NCBI GenBank assembly: GCA_900073065.1
Contig: FJOG01000034.1
Coordinates: forward strand, 487,838 to 551,837
Source of the DNA: Phialocephala subalpina
Lineage: Eukaryota; Ascomycota; Leotiomycetes; Helotiales; Mollisiaceae
Length of the DNA: 64,000 nt
Direction of reading: 5' to 3'
Position 1 is the first letter of the stretch, and each line of letters begins with the position of its first letter. Positions 45,918 through 56,582 of this stretch are shown here, piece after piece. The translations under genes and the position numbers were made by a program. Below the pieces are notes generated by a model. It was given only the letters and a program-made list of their open reading frames with translations. It searched no databases and was not told the DNA's origin.

Positions 45918-46236
45918 TGCAAAAAGCCTATGAAAGATTCCTTGAGCTTGTATTCACGAGAGCTCCGCAGGATGGTCGGTAGGTTTTACCGGTACTGATT
46001 CAAGTTGAAAGGTAGGATGTACGGGAGGGCAAAGACAGGAGGTCAAGCTCTGTGGCTGAGACATGCCACCTCATCAGCCAGGAACCCCGCCTCCCGATTA
46101 AGATTAGCTTCAAGCAGAGAATCGCACCTCAACCCACTTCTTGGGGCGCTCAACACGTTTTCATGTGTCCTTTCGATCTTCTCTGAATTGAAGATTAGGT
46201 CGACTATGAGACCTAGCATTACTTTAGACAGGGAAC
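45918..46236. promoter_or_regulatory. Shared region between TPR-CHAT and its divergent neighbour
   Basis: 319 bp between the two start codons, so both promoters must lie here. No specific factor site recognised. The head-to-head layout suggests co-expression. Confidence 0.5.
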
Positions 46237-47097
46237 ATGGCCTCTACACAGTGGGTCCTTACGAACATTGCCCTCTCTTTGGGCACTGTCACTATTGGCA
46301 GCCTCGTTCCTAATATTCACCTCCCTCACAAAGACGCCCTTCGCGTTGCCGACCTAGTCCAAACGGATGACCTTCAAATACACCAGCAAAAGGCCTTTAA
46401 GGGACTGATGAACTCCTCGCAGAGTTCGTCCCTGCAGACACGAATCTCAAAATTGTTCTCCGCATCTGCCCACTCATCCTCACCCACGTCCAACGAGCTT
46501 GAAACCCGCGAAGGGAGGATATACGAACTCAAAAATCCCAAAGCCGTATTCAAGCAGTTGTGTACCTTACAATCAGCTAGGGACTGGCTCGAGGATGGGA
46601 TAAGGGAGAACGAGAAGAGTTATTTCATCATCGGCATCAGTACTTTTTTTGACGGAGCAATTAGCGTCAACAAGGCTCAGTCCAAAGGGCTCAGCACTGG
46701 CATTGAAGTTCCTATCGATGGAGGAGCCGTGAGTGGAGGTGCAGCTTTGATTGCTGGAGATATCGCAACTGTGGGACTATCAGCGTCACATGCGAGTAAT
46801 CAGGAAAATGTGTTCTCCAGTACAGCTCCCGGGGAGCAAATTTATGCTGTCTGTTATAGGAGGGTTAAGTTTAAACCTCTAACAAAGAAAAGTGTGGATA
46901 CTGCGCGCTTGGCCGACGGAGATTGTTGGGCATTTAGGGTTGATGAGACTCGTGCCACGGCTGCCGAGGAGACATTTGTGCAGGTGGAACTTGATGATTG
47001 GACAGTGGTTGAGGATCATATGCTTCCCGGCACAAATATTGAGAGTGTAAAGGATGGTCAGCGAGAATTCTTTTGGTTGGAAAACAAGTCTCTTTGA
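46237..47097 (+). CDS. Uncharacterised protein, possibly gasdermin-like, paired with a CHAT protease
   Basis: Intact single-exon frame of 286 residues starting MASTQWVLTNIALSLGTV. No signal peptide and no clear transmembrane helix. Residues ~120-220 are predicted beta-rich with two long strands around a Gly/Ala/Ser-rich stretch: KSYFIIGISTFFDGAIS, then GGAVSGGAALIAGD, then APGEQIYAVCYRRVKFK. The PGEQIYAVCYR pattern resembles the strand after the membrane-inserting loops in gasdermin N-domains. Size, lack of signal peptide and the head-to-head CHAT protease neighbour match the arrangement reported for fungal gasdermin-like proteins activated by protease cleavage. This is inference; sequence alone does not prove the family. 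An alternative is an unrelated fungal beta-rich protein. Confidence 0.6.
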   Translation: MASTQWVLTNIALSLGTVTIGSLVPNIHLPHKDALRVADLVQTDDLQIHQQKAFKGLMNSSQSSSLQTRISKLFSASAHSSSPTSNELETREGRIYELKNPKAVFKQLCTLQSARDWLEDGIRENEKSYFIIGISTFFDGAISVNKAQSKGLSTGIEVPIDGGAVSGGAALIAGDIATVGLSASHASNQENVFSSTAPGEQIYAVCYRRVKFKPLTKKSVDTARLADGDCWAFRVDETRATAAEETFVQVELDDWTVVEDHMLPGTNIESVKDGQREFFWLENKSL

Positions 47098-47494
47098 ACG
47101 ATACTTCCGGAGCGATGTCATCTTCTCAGGAATACTAGAGGTTTAATATGATTGGGAATAGACTCCGAATAATCATAAAATGCACTTGCGAACAGGTCTG
47201 GAGGACCCTTATGGCTGCTTAGGAGTCTAATGGAAATGTTTTAACTTTGCCATTTAGGTAATATATTCTTCCACTCTAATGCTTTCTGTTCTTGCTCTTC
47301 CTGGAAATTCTTTTTTAAATTTCCAGGCTAATGTTTGACGGAAGTAGAGACACACTACGGGGTAGCGGGCGTTCACCTTCCAAGCTTGTCAAGTTGCTGG
47401 AGTTCCTTGCTTGCGAAGTTGTGGCAGAAGAAATGAGCTTCTATTCATTGCGTTGAGACGCGTTTGCATCGTCGACGTACCAAACAAACGAACA
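47098..47494. other. Intergenic, nothing recognised
   Basis: 3' flank of the preceding gene up to the end of family copy D. No gene or repeat recognised. Confidence 0.4.
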
Positions 47495-48146
47495 CTACAC
47501 TTCCTTGATTCCCAATTGCTCTGGATCATTTTTGAGTTCCTGAATTACCTGCAACCCTGAATCCTTGTTGAACTTGTCGATAACCCTATGCAAGACACGA
47601 GAAGTGAACATCTGGCTCTCAGACTCCCACTTTTTTCTAGCAAGTATCTCCTCAACGTCAGCTTTCAACTCTTGTCAACGTTTCTAATGAGTTGCCAGAA
47701 TCTTGTTGTACCATCTAAGCTTCTTTCTGGACATGATATGTACCTCAGGATCTGCAGACCAGGCTTTCGACTTGGCTCCCGATTGTTCATACTGCTCGTC
47801 GATCTTCTTGAGCGTGTCGAGGACTAGGGGATAGGGATTTGTGGACCATTTTACTTCTTCTACTGCCCACTTACAATAGTTCTTAGGTATCTCGTTCAAT
47901 GTGTCGATGATTATGGTATTCATGTCCGATTTGAGAACCTTAGAGACCGAGGCCCGCCCCTTGGATGAATTTGAAGACAAGTTTTGGATTTATGTGTCTA
48001 CCTGAAGCGAGGAGACCATCCTTCAGTTGATCAACTCCGGCGATATTCCAAATCAATTTCTTGTCTGTCTCAAGACTCTCGACAATCGCTTCCTGTGAGC
48101 AAGTCAACCTTTAATCAAAGTATTTGGTCTTCCTTGTTGGGTGATA

Positions 48147-49526
48147 CAGTACCGCGTCAGGAGTCTGAGCCAATTAAGCGAGAACGCGTAAAAACGCGTC
48201 TACGCGTTTTCTACTCCTTCCCTTCTACACAGCAAAATGCCTCCTCAACGCACTCCTCTAAGCAATTCCTTTGGGAATAGGCAATTTAATCATGAGCTTA
48301 CTCTATATCAAAGAGGCGTTGCTATTAGTATGGCCATTAAAGGCGCCAAAATCCCCGAAGTCAAAGCCACCCTAAATTGCTCCCGCGGAGCCGTTCGAAG
48401 TACCTTCTTTCTCGCTTATTTATGCCCTAACGGAAAATCCTAACCTCCAATCGGCGGACCGAAGTATTATATCAAAGCAGTAGAACGATTATTACTTCGA
48501 TATATACGCGCAAACCCAAAAGATAACTATTTAGCTATCAAAAAGAAGCTTAATCTCGGAATAAACAAATTTACGGTTAATTAAATCCTCAAAAAATACA
48601 GTAGATATAATTAGAGAATTAAAAGGCGCTTATTCCTTACAAAGGAGAATGCGGTTAAGAGGTTAGCTTAGTGTTTAAAGAATAAAGGCAAAAACAAAAA
48701 GGAATAAGGAATATTCATATGGAGTAATAAGTGTTTAGTAAAGCGGGGGCGGGGAAAATAAACCGAATAAGTGTTTCGAACTACTAATTAAATATGGGAT
48801 AAATCGATGATTTAAACCTATGATTATTATAAGAATATAAAAGTTATAATCTAAGGATACTTTTAGGATAATAAGAAAACTAATCGTTATATTATAAACC
48901 GAGATTTCGAGTTTAAAAAATATAAATACTCCGCTAACTTTTATTTAGAGGTTCTTAATATAAAGGTTAAACTAATAGTTTAATCTTTAGAACCTAATTA
49001 TATCTTTATATAAGATAATACTTTTATTCATCGAGTAATCAAAGTACGAAATTAGTTTACAGAAAATGGGATTATACAAATCGAAGATTAGCCTCTTTAT
49101 TCCCTCGATTTAAACCCGATCGAGTATATTTAGTGGGAGCTCAAAAAGAGAGTTTTTGAGATGTTTCTAGAGATTACAAAAGATAAAAGTAAGAGTAAAT
49201 ATTCAAGATAACGACTTGAAAGTGCTTTATAAGCAGTATAGGATACAATAAACAAGGAAGTCTTTGATAATTTAAAGGAGAGTATAGTTAACCGAATTAA
49301 GGTTTACATCGAGGCAAAGGGATGGCATATAAAATATTAAAGTGAGGTTTTAATATTTGCGGGTTATTTTTTTATCGAAAAGTAGTTGACTTATGCGCGT
49401 ATTAATAGAATCAATTAGATCTTAAATCAGACGGAAAATGGTAGAAATGCATGGATTTTTGTAAATTAGAATTATAATGGGGTGCGGGGTAAAAATATAA
49501 GGGCTTAGACTTATGACGTGGCACTG
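48147..49526 (+). mobile_element. Tc1/mariner-type transposon, RIP-degraded
   Basis: A 1380-bp element flanked by the TA duplication (48145-48146, 49527-49528). Imperfect terminal inverted repeats of ~26 bp start CAGTACCGCGTCA on the left and CAGTGCCACGTCA (reverse strand) on the right. A transposase start is readable at 48237 (MPPQRTPLSNSFGNRQFNHE), with a helix-turn-helix region. Further pieces include ENAVKRLA and SLDLNPIEYI near 49110, the usual DxE-region signature SPDLNPIEHIW with one tryptophan lost. Stops and AT-rich composition show it is inactive. Confidence 0.88.
48237..48443 (+). pseudogene. Tc1-type transposase N-terminal fragment
   Basis: 68 codons with the typical fungal Tc1 start and an HTH (ISMAIKGAKIPEVKATL) before the first stop. 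The remainder continues as broken frames to about 49340. Confidence 0.8.
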
Positions 49527-49958
49527 TAGAATGTAATCCTGCACATACCAACTCTTTATCGAGGATTTTCTCCGTGAGGAACAACTCATAGAATTCCTTT
49601 CCTTGCACCTCAGTCCACTTCTCGTCTCCTAATGCAGAGTTGAAAACGGGTAGTAATCTGTTCGCTATATCATTCTCGAGGTCGGGATCTCTGTTCTTGA
49701 CTCGCTTCAAGATGACGCGCATCTTCTCGATGAATATTTGGTTACCAGTAGATTCGTAGTACCTTGTCAGGATAGTGATTCTGAACCAAGCTGTTGCAGT
49801 TTCCTTGGTTCCCTCGAAAGCCTTTCGCATAACTTCGGGGAGATCTTCAAAGTCGGACTGATGAATAAGTCGGTTTTCTCCAATAAGCCTAAGCTTCAAG
49901 AACAATGCCTTACCATTCTGACGCGAGTGATGTGATGTCTCAAAGTTGGGGAGGCCAT

Positions 49959-50547
49959 TTGGCTGACAATCACCTGGAATGCAAAGGGTATTGAAGGGAG
50001 TAATCAGGGTTTCTATCTCTGCTAGACCTTTGAAGAAAAGTTGTACAATGTTATTTCGTTCTCAGCTCATCCTCATCACCCACACACCACAAAGTGGATT
50101 TTGTCAATGTTCTACGAATTCCAGGCCTATGAAAGCCAAAATTCCATTAGCTAGCTTACTTCAATTCTCTTTAACTCCCAATGCCTCTAATTCCTTCGTA
50201 TTCTTATGATTCTGCTTCCACTCCTAATTAAAGAGTTTACTCAGGCCAATTTTACTTGAGCGTAATAAGGGGCATGACCGTGCGCTAATAAATTACTAAT
50301 ACCTCACCAGATTTACTATAATTTTGGCATTATATATAGCTCTCAGCCACGACTAGATCATAGAATTCTTTCGTAAAAATGAGAAAATAATTGTGAAATA
50401 TTCTCCTTTTGATTAGCAAACAAATTTTAAATTTTAGAATTATGCACGTTATTGTGCATTAAATACCTCACCAAATAAACACAAAAACAACGTTCAAGTA
50501 TTATCTGGCCGAGTATAGACCGCATACAAGCGCGCCTAGCACCGCGA
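49959..50547. other. Intergenic, nothing recognised
   Basis: 5' flank of copy D (minus) and of the broken gene at 50548 (plus). Somewhat AT-rich toward 50300-50470. No RNA gene or repeat recognised. Confidence 0.4.
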
Positions 50548-51167
50548 ATGTTTCAACGGGCAATGAATAACAACCCGCCGACATTGTCAAAGACTTTCCA
50601 CTGCGGTCCAAGGCTTTCCGAAACCGTTCTCCCAGGGAACCATCTCCGCCGTGCAGTCTTCCGGGACTGCAGCTGTACACTGTACGCCTGGCCCTCATAT
50701 GGCGGAGTAGTGATTAAGGAGCAGGCAGATGCTGTCGACCTCATGTTCCTGGGCCTGGACCAATTCGTGCCTCAGGAGGATCGTGATCCCGACCAAGGGA
50801 AGGAAGATGCATTCGCGGAGAGGTTGAAGAGAATTGGTGGAAGTGGTGGTTGAGTGAGATACGATATCTGGATGTGGTGGATTGCTAGATGGGCATGATG
50901 CCCTGGGATGAGATGGGCGAGGGAGACTCGGCGGATGAGGAACTGATGAGGGCATTTTATGGCTGGGTTGGAACCAGTGTCATCGAAGACGAGAATGAGC
51001 ATGGCGTTTGGATTCTGGATTGTCAGAATTTGTCAGAGATGGAGGAGGTGGTGGGGAGGTTGAAAATGGCGTTTAATGTGGAAGAACGATGCTTCGTTTT
51101 GGAGAAGTATCTTGGAGCGAAGTTGTACGGAAGTGTGGAGGAGTATGAAAGCCTTACGAGAGATTAG
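50548..51167 (+). pseudogene. Broken unnamed gene, one frameshift and one stop
   Basis: The first fragment (50548-50853) ends FAERLKRIGG then leaves frame. One base further the sequence continues in another frame as WWLSEIRYLDVVD, meets a TAG, and then runs open from 50889 to 51167 (MPWDEMGEGDSADEEL, VWILDCQNLSE, FNVEERCFVLEK). The continuous amino-acid character across frames suggests one gene of ~205 codons recently lost. Family not recognised. An intron from 50840 to 50888 is not supported because the middle part reads as protein. Confidence 0.55.
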
Positions 51168-51518
51168 AAAGTGTTGAGGTGGAGAGATGGACATACCTTC
51201 GCGGGGAATGGGATGAAAATATACCATATGAATGACGAGTTTGATAGGACCTTGACTGAGATATCTCTGAGGAGTAAGGGAAGACTGCTACACAGAGGAG
51301 GATAGTGGCCCTTCAAAATTGTTATGGTCATGTCGATACTTTTTGTGCATTTTCAATCTCCCAACTTTCCCGAGACTGTCTTAAGCCCGCTTTTTGTGAG
51401 CAAGGACGACCGTTGGCCGCTGCCACCTACCTCCACTTTATGTAGCATCTCGGCTTAAACTAGCCTCCTTGATTTTCCTTGACAGGCTGGGCGATCGAGA
51501 ATGCTGTTCTCGTGATTT
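51168..51518. other. Intergenic between converging genes
   Basis: About 350 bp, no gene or repeat recognised. Confidence 0.4.
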
Positions 51519-52680
51519 TCATCTACTCCTTCCCAAAGTCGCAACCAATCTCTTCCATGCCGCCTCAACCTCGTAAGGAACATCAACATGAGCAATGAAC
51601 CCCTTCCCCTATACCCAAGATCCGATTAGCATTCCTTTTTCAAGCACTTCAATCACGATAGGAGAGTGTTATATGAGTCTTGGCACATTCAAGTATCGCG
51701 AAATATAGGAGAATATTGCTCAGAGCAGGTGAGCTTACATTGGGGCCATACCCTTCCACATCGTCTCTCAACCTGGGGACTTCTCCCGTAATCAGATCAA
51801 AGAATCTTTCCTTCTCCCACAGCTCCCTAGCTTCGAGGTGCGGTCGACCAACTTGCATATCTGAATGTCTCGGGATTTGTGGGATATTCTGATGTTCGAT
51901 ACCCATAGCATCCATATCCCATCTCATAGGCCAATCTGATCTCTCGTCTCTCAACAGCGGAATGAAGATCGGTGCACTCTTAATTTCTATATCGATGCCT
52001 TCGTAGGTTTTCTGAAATGAAGCAATGGTTCTCAAAGCCATAGTGGGATCCTGGACAATGATCATACTTTTTGGAGTCTCAATGTCGGTTTTCTCCAGAA
52101 GCTCTTTCGTTTTGGACGCATTTGCCCCACAATTCGTGCTCTGGTCTTCGACCAATATTCTGCATCCTCGAGAAGTGATCTTCTTTAAATCAAAGAAACT
52201 TGTGAGAATCTTTTCCAAGACTCGCGCTTCTGGTAGTCCTTCGATATCAGAAGCAACGGCATGGTATGTTGGATGTCGAGACACAGCTTGGTAAATGAGC
52301 GGGGTAGAATGTCCGATGCCACCGCAGAGAACAAGGGATTTCGTCAGGTCTGGGTGACGTTCTAAGATCTGAAAGAGCCTGGCAGTCTGATAGAGAACCG
52401 CGGAGGCACAGATTGTGATGCAATCTACTGGTGGATGTGATGCGAGGTCATTCACCTGCTCGTGGGCAAGGAACTCTGAGAGGAGATTGATATCGGACGT
52501 GGCTGGTGTCTTGGTGTTGGTGTTGGTGTCGGGTTTCATGGCTGCTTTGCTGTGCTGGCGGTCTCGAGTGCCTCTTGTTCTGCTTTGAGATAGAGTAGGA
52601 TGTGAAACTCCTGGCAAGGCTGGGAGTTCGAAGACGCTGGTTGAGAGGTCGGAGATGCCCGATTGAGACGCGGTCGGCAA
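51519..52680 (-). CDS. YdcF-like (DUF218) protein
   Basis: Two exons, 52680-51739 and 51608-51519, total 1032 nt, 343 residues. After a ~65-residue Ser/Thr-rich N-terminus the DUF218 fold is visible: ITICASAVLYQTARLF, then SLVLCGGIGHST, EDQSTNCGANA and IIVQDPTMALRTIASF. These match the phosphate-loop-like G-x-G-H and E-x-x-S-x-x-T-xx-N/G-A pattern of YdcF/SanA proteins. Bacterial YdcF binds S-adenosylmethionine; the role in fungi is unknown. No signal peptide or membrane segment, so probably cytosolic. The last exon ends WKRLVATLGRSR. Confidence 0.82.
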
Positions 52681-53188
52681 AACGCCTCGATTCTAAGTAA
52701 GGTTAGCGCCCCATCTAACCTCCAACCCCCTTCATTTTCCTTCTTCCTCTTCTTCCCGTTCGACCCATACGACGTCTACAATTCTTTTTGATATCTCCAA
52801 CTTCAATCCGTACGTTTGTTGCGCACGATGTAAGGTCGATATCTGGAAGTACACTCCTCACTCCACCGAGTTTTCATTATTTTATTCAGTTGATCGTTCC
52901 TACATTTTACTTCGAATTCTGCCGTCACCAACCTGGAATTTCTAGAATCCTGTTTCTATCTCGCGCAATTTTACTGCCTATGTTCCTATTGCATCTACGT
53001 CTTCTACCTTATGCTTCTGCTTTCATGTTTAGTTTGAATTTTGATAACCTAGCTGATAGTACGGCGTCATCCCGTGCGCTTAATCTGGACCAGGAGTGTG
53101 CTTCATTCCATATTCTAGATGCACTTCTAGCATTCTCCTTCGCTATGCTATATTTACGCTTCTTTTTCGATTGTCTTCGAAAACGATC
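52681..53188. other. Intergenic; a 159-codon frame is probably not a gene
   Basis: Plus-strand frame 52788-53267 is hydrophobic and runs into the start of the 2EXR copy in another frame. It lacks a recognisable domain and I do not call it. Confidence 0.4.
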
Positions 53189-53944
53189 ATGTCCGCGGCA
53201 TCAACCTTTCACAGATTTGCAGGGCTCCCTTAGAGTTGCGGCTAATGATCTGGGAGCACACACTTGAGCCTCGAAACTTGGAGTTAAATCTTCACCGTAA
53301 TAGTCTCAGACTGTCAGGAGATGATGGATATCCTGCGAGGGATGATGCCGTTCCGGACGTTCTTCAAGTTCACAAAGAGTCGAGAAACGAATTCCTCCCT
53401 CGGTATCTACTCCTATTCAGTGGCATGTTCGAGAAGTGCACTCAAGCTTCCAGCCAATCTGAACACAGACTGCATCCCACACGCAGCAGGGTATTGAGAT
53501 TCAATCCGAATTTCGACGTTCTCTCTATCGAGAATCCGCTGGGTCAAGATTTCGTCTCTTCGAGGATGACATACGGCATTCCCTCAAAACAATTGATCTC
53601 TATATACAAACACATCATTGGCACAACAGACAATGTTCTGGATATAAAAGATCGGCCTATTGGAGAACATTTACCGGATCGGTTCAATGGCCTGCAGACT
53701 GTCTTTGTACTGCAACGCGGCACCAACTTCCCAAATACGGTGTATCTACCGAACAACAACATCAACGTGGCTGGGAGTCCAGGCTTGATAGTTGACTCGT
53801 TCGTGCGAGAAGTGAAGAAGCAGTTTTCAGATTGGATGGCTCCAAATGGCTCCAAATGTCCGGGTACTTGATTTGGACAAAGTCTTGGGGAGCTCTGAAA
53901 GGTGGTGGGAAGCTTCAGAGTTATGTTCGTCGGTGGAATACTAG
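53189..53944 (+). pseudogene. 2EXR-family gene, copy 1
   Basis: Starts MSAASTFHRFAGLP; a one-base loss at about 53229 shifts the frame before LELRLMIWEHTLEPR, the 2EXR signature. The body then stays open (PDVLQVHKESRNEFLPRY, RVLRFNPNFDVLSIEN). At 53836-53855 the ten bases ATGGCTCCAA occur twice in tandem, which shifts the frame again; with one copy the frame would run on to a stop at 53944. 2EXR proteins are a large fungal family of unknown function. Confidence 0.7.
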
Positions 53945-54250
53945 CCAAGCGGTCAAAGGGCTCGTCTTAATGCTACAGATATATCCGGCTTTTCGGAAAC
54001 TCGGGTCAGCAGTTTGGAGGATTTCAATGTCCCAGACGGCCTGGATAGCATATTCATTTCAGCTCCTCGGTAGCCCAGCTGGCGGCACGACATCATACCG
54101 CACATCTAAGCTTTGGTATCGAATGCTGCCAAAGACGATAGGCTCCAGAACACTACGAAAGCAAAGTTTTTGATTCCTCAAAACTCTCTCGAATTCTTCT
54201 ATATCTCCGTCACATCTCTTTCAAATCCAGGCACATTTTCAGAATTCACT

Positions 54251-54977
54251 ATGTCGGCAGAATTATCATCCTTCCATCTGTTTCCAGAGCTTCCCGCGGA
54301 ACTCAGACTGAAAATCTGGGAGCATACTCTGCAACCTCGATGCATGCGTTTGAGATTTCGCTCGCACTACGAGATGCTTCACGAGATACTTCCCGATAAA
54401 GTAAGCATTTCGATCATCGATGGTATGTAGTGTTTTCCGCACAACCAAATGTTGGTAGCGAGGCGATCCCAACGGTCCTGCGAGTCAATAAGGAGTCGAG
54501 ATACGAATCCCTTCCTCGCTATCCGATACTATTTGGTGGAGTCAACAGGTGTCACGGAGACCTCATTCAGCCCGGACTCAAAGGGTACCATGTCCAATCT
54601 GAACGTGGCGGGTGAGGTTCAATCCCGAAATCGATATTCATTCGATGGCCAATTTGTGGCATAGTGCGGAGCCCTTGGTCAAGATTTCGGCGTTCTCAGG
54701 AGACCTAGCCCGTATATGGCGCATCATCGCGAAACTCGAATCATTATCATGGACATCATCGTCGAGGGAATTCCGCATCGATGGAACCTTAGCCTGTTTG
54801 AGCAGCCTTGAGACTGTTCTGATGCCTGAAGACAGCTCCCTCTACGCCTCGCTTGTCTCTAGATTCAAGCAGTATCTAGACCAAGTATTTGGGAAAACAA
54901 AGGCACCAAAGATGCGGCATGTTGAACCCAAATACATAACGAATAGCTTGGAGCTACCTACCCCCGAGGCTCTTTGA
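54251..54977 (+). pseudogene. 2EXR-family gene, copy 2
   Basis: Starts MSAELSSFHLFPELPAELRLKIWEHTL, here written FHLFPELPAELRLKIWE, the full 2EXR signature. The frame stops at 54430, and related sequence continues in shifted frames (VLRVNKESRYESLPRYPI, then MRFNPEIDIHSMANLW). At least two frame changes. Closest relative is copy 1 directly upstream. Confidence 0.68.
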
Positions 54978-55457
54978 GCAGTAAGTGGAACTGGGGCGTT
55001 TGGGAGGAAATGCTTGGCCTGGATGTCAGGATTCTTGGGATCTTTGATCACCGATAGAAGCTCCTCCCAGACCCAATCAATCACTGAATTTCACACTACA
55101 TGATGTCATATGCCCTCAGTTCGACGTCGAGCCCCTTGCGCTATCCTTTCTGGTACAAGCAAATTCGAATCTGGACGGAAAGAGCGACAAACCGCATTCA
55201 GCTACACCACAATATTTCAGCCCATTTTAGAATTACCCATAAGCCATAAAGACCGTTCTGGCATCTTTCAACTGAATGGAAATTTAAAAATAAATAAATT
55301 TTTTTCCAACTTTTAATCGGTCCCAATCGGCGCTTTCACTTCAGTCAAATTTCCACGAGAGTTCAAAAACTACGTCAGCCTCTGTAATGGCTACCTCAAC
55401 ACTACGAAGAAAGGCAAGAGCAAGAGCAAGAAATTTGTCCCTCTCGAGCTCTTCAAC
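54978..55457. other. Spacer between 2EXR copies
   Basis: No gene or repeat recognised. Confidence 0.4.
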
Positions 55458-56244
55458 ATGAACACCTTGAAAATGGATGGAACAATTCCCAGCCATCCCC
55501 GCCAAACTAGACTGGCGAAGTATACCACAACCATCATTCAACAAATTCTCCAAGCTCCACAACGAGCTCCAGTTTGCGATCATGGAATATACCCTCCCCG
55601 TCCGATGCGTCAAGCTAGGCAAAAAGAACACTGGCGAATGGATCCTGATTCCAAGCAAGCGAGACGACGCCGCTGGCAGAATTCCTGCCTTTCTTTAGGT
55701 GAACAGACTGCTGCCGAGCTGAATATCTTCTACGGTATCCCATCACGTTCACAGGAATTTACATAAGGGTTTGGAATGGATTCGGTTAATATGTGCACAT
55801 CAGTCAAGATAAGTGTTGCTTTGGATACACTCGCTTTCTACCAAATGAACCTCGGTCAACATATGTCGTTTATGGAATGTCTCGAACATTCAAGCTACTT
55901 TTCGAAGGCAAACTTGGAAGCCATTCAAAGCCTTGCTATCTATGGAAAAGATGCACGGAAGTTTGGCGAGCCCTCCATAGCCCGGAGAGGTCTTTTCTAA
56001 ACTTCGTAGTTTGCAATTTATTCAACTGGTGGGTGCTGGGCCCATACCACAAGCAGTCGAGAGGGATATGGGAGATTTTAAGAAGAACTTTCCGGAGTGG
56101 AAACCTCCGCTCATCCGCTCCGTTTCAAATATGATTTCGGGTGTCCAACCGAAACATATGGGCCGGAAGTGCTGGAAGAGGTTAAAGCGGTGGGTCCAAA
56201 TTGAAACGCGTGAAGTTGGTTTCGATAATTGGGTTGTAAAGTAA
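55458..56244 (+). pseudogene. 2EXR-family gene, copy 3, heavily decayed
   Basis: A degenerate signature is readable at 55540-55640 (FSKLHNELQFAIMEYTLPVRCVKL). Further family-like pieces follow in two other frames up to 56244 (FIQLVGAGPIPQAVERDM, RSVSNMISGVQPKHM). Several stops and frame changes. With copies 1 and 2 it forms a tandem cluster. Confidence 0.5.
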
Positions 56245-56582
56245 ACGATCAAGCATGGTAGACTTCAGCATGTATCTAGAATTTTCTATTTTGAACAAAT
56301 GAAAAGTCAGAAGCCACATTTTCGATGGTAGCACCCGCCGCTCAAATTGAGATCGAGCAGGTGCTTCGAGACAGTAGGGAAACAGGGACAAGCCCGATTC
56401 TGCTGTTCCTGGAGAAAGCGTCAAGCGTCTATCTGTCCAAACGCTACTTCAATCAAGCAAGAACGTGACTTCATGATCAATGACGGAAAAAAGATATAGT
56501 ACGCAACACAACGTTCAAGTAAAATGAGGCGTAAGGGGGCGGTGGACAAAAGCGTTACATTGTCCATCGTCCAAACTATTAT
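56245..56582. other. Intergenic between converging genes
   Basis: About 340 bp; no gene or repeat recognised. Confidence 0.4.

Larger units (their letters stand above)
47495..49958 (-). pseudogene. Copy D of the YYEATGN/QLGI family, carrying a transposon in an intron
   Basis: Exon 1 (49958-49914) encodes MASPTL...RM. Exon 2 (49857-49549) carries YYESTGNQIFIEKMRVILKR and ends KILDKEL at a GTATGT donor. Then comes a Tc1-like element. Exon 3 (48092-48002) follows a CAG acceptor, exon 4 starts at 47959, and the protein ends QLGIKEV at 47495. Without the element the intron is ~76 bp. Exon 4 contains two in-frame stops after NKILATH (TAG and TGA, as expected from C-to-T change of CAG and CGA). So the gene is probably dead even if the enlarged intron is spliced. 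Confidence 0.7.

Noticed and set aside
52788..53267. 159-codon plus-strand frame rich in Leu and Phe
   Set aside because: No domain; it overlaps the real start of the 2EXR copy at 53189 in a different frame.
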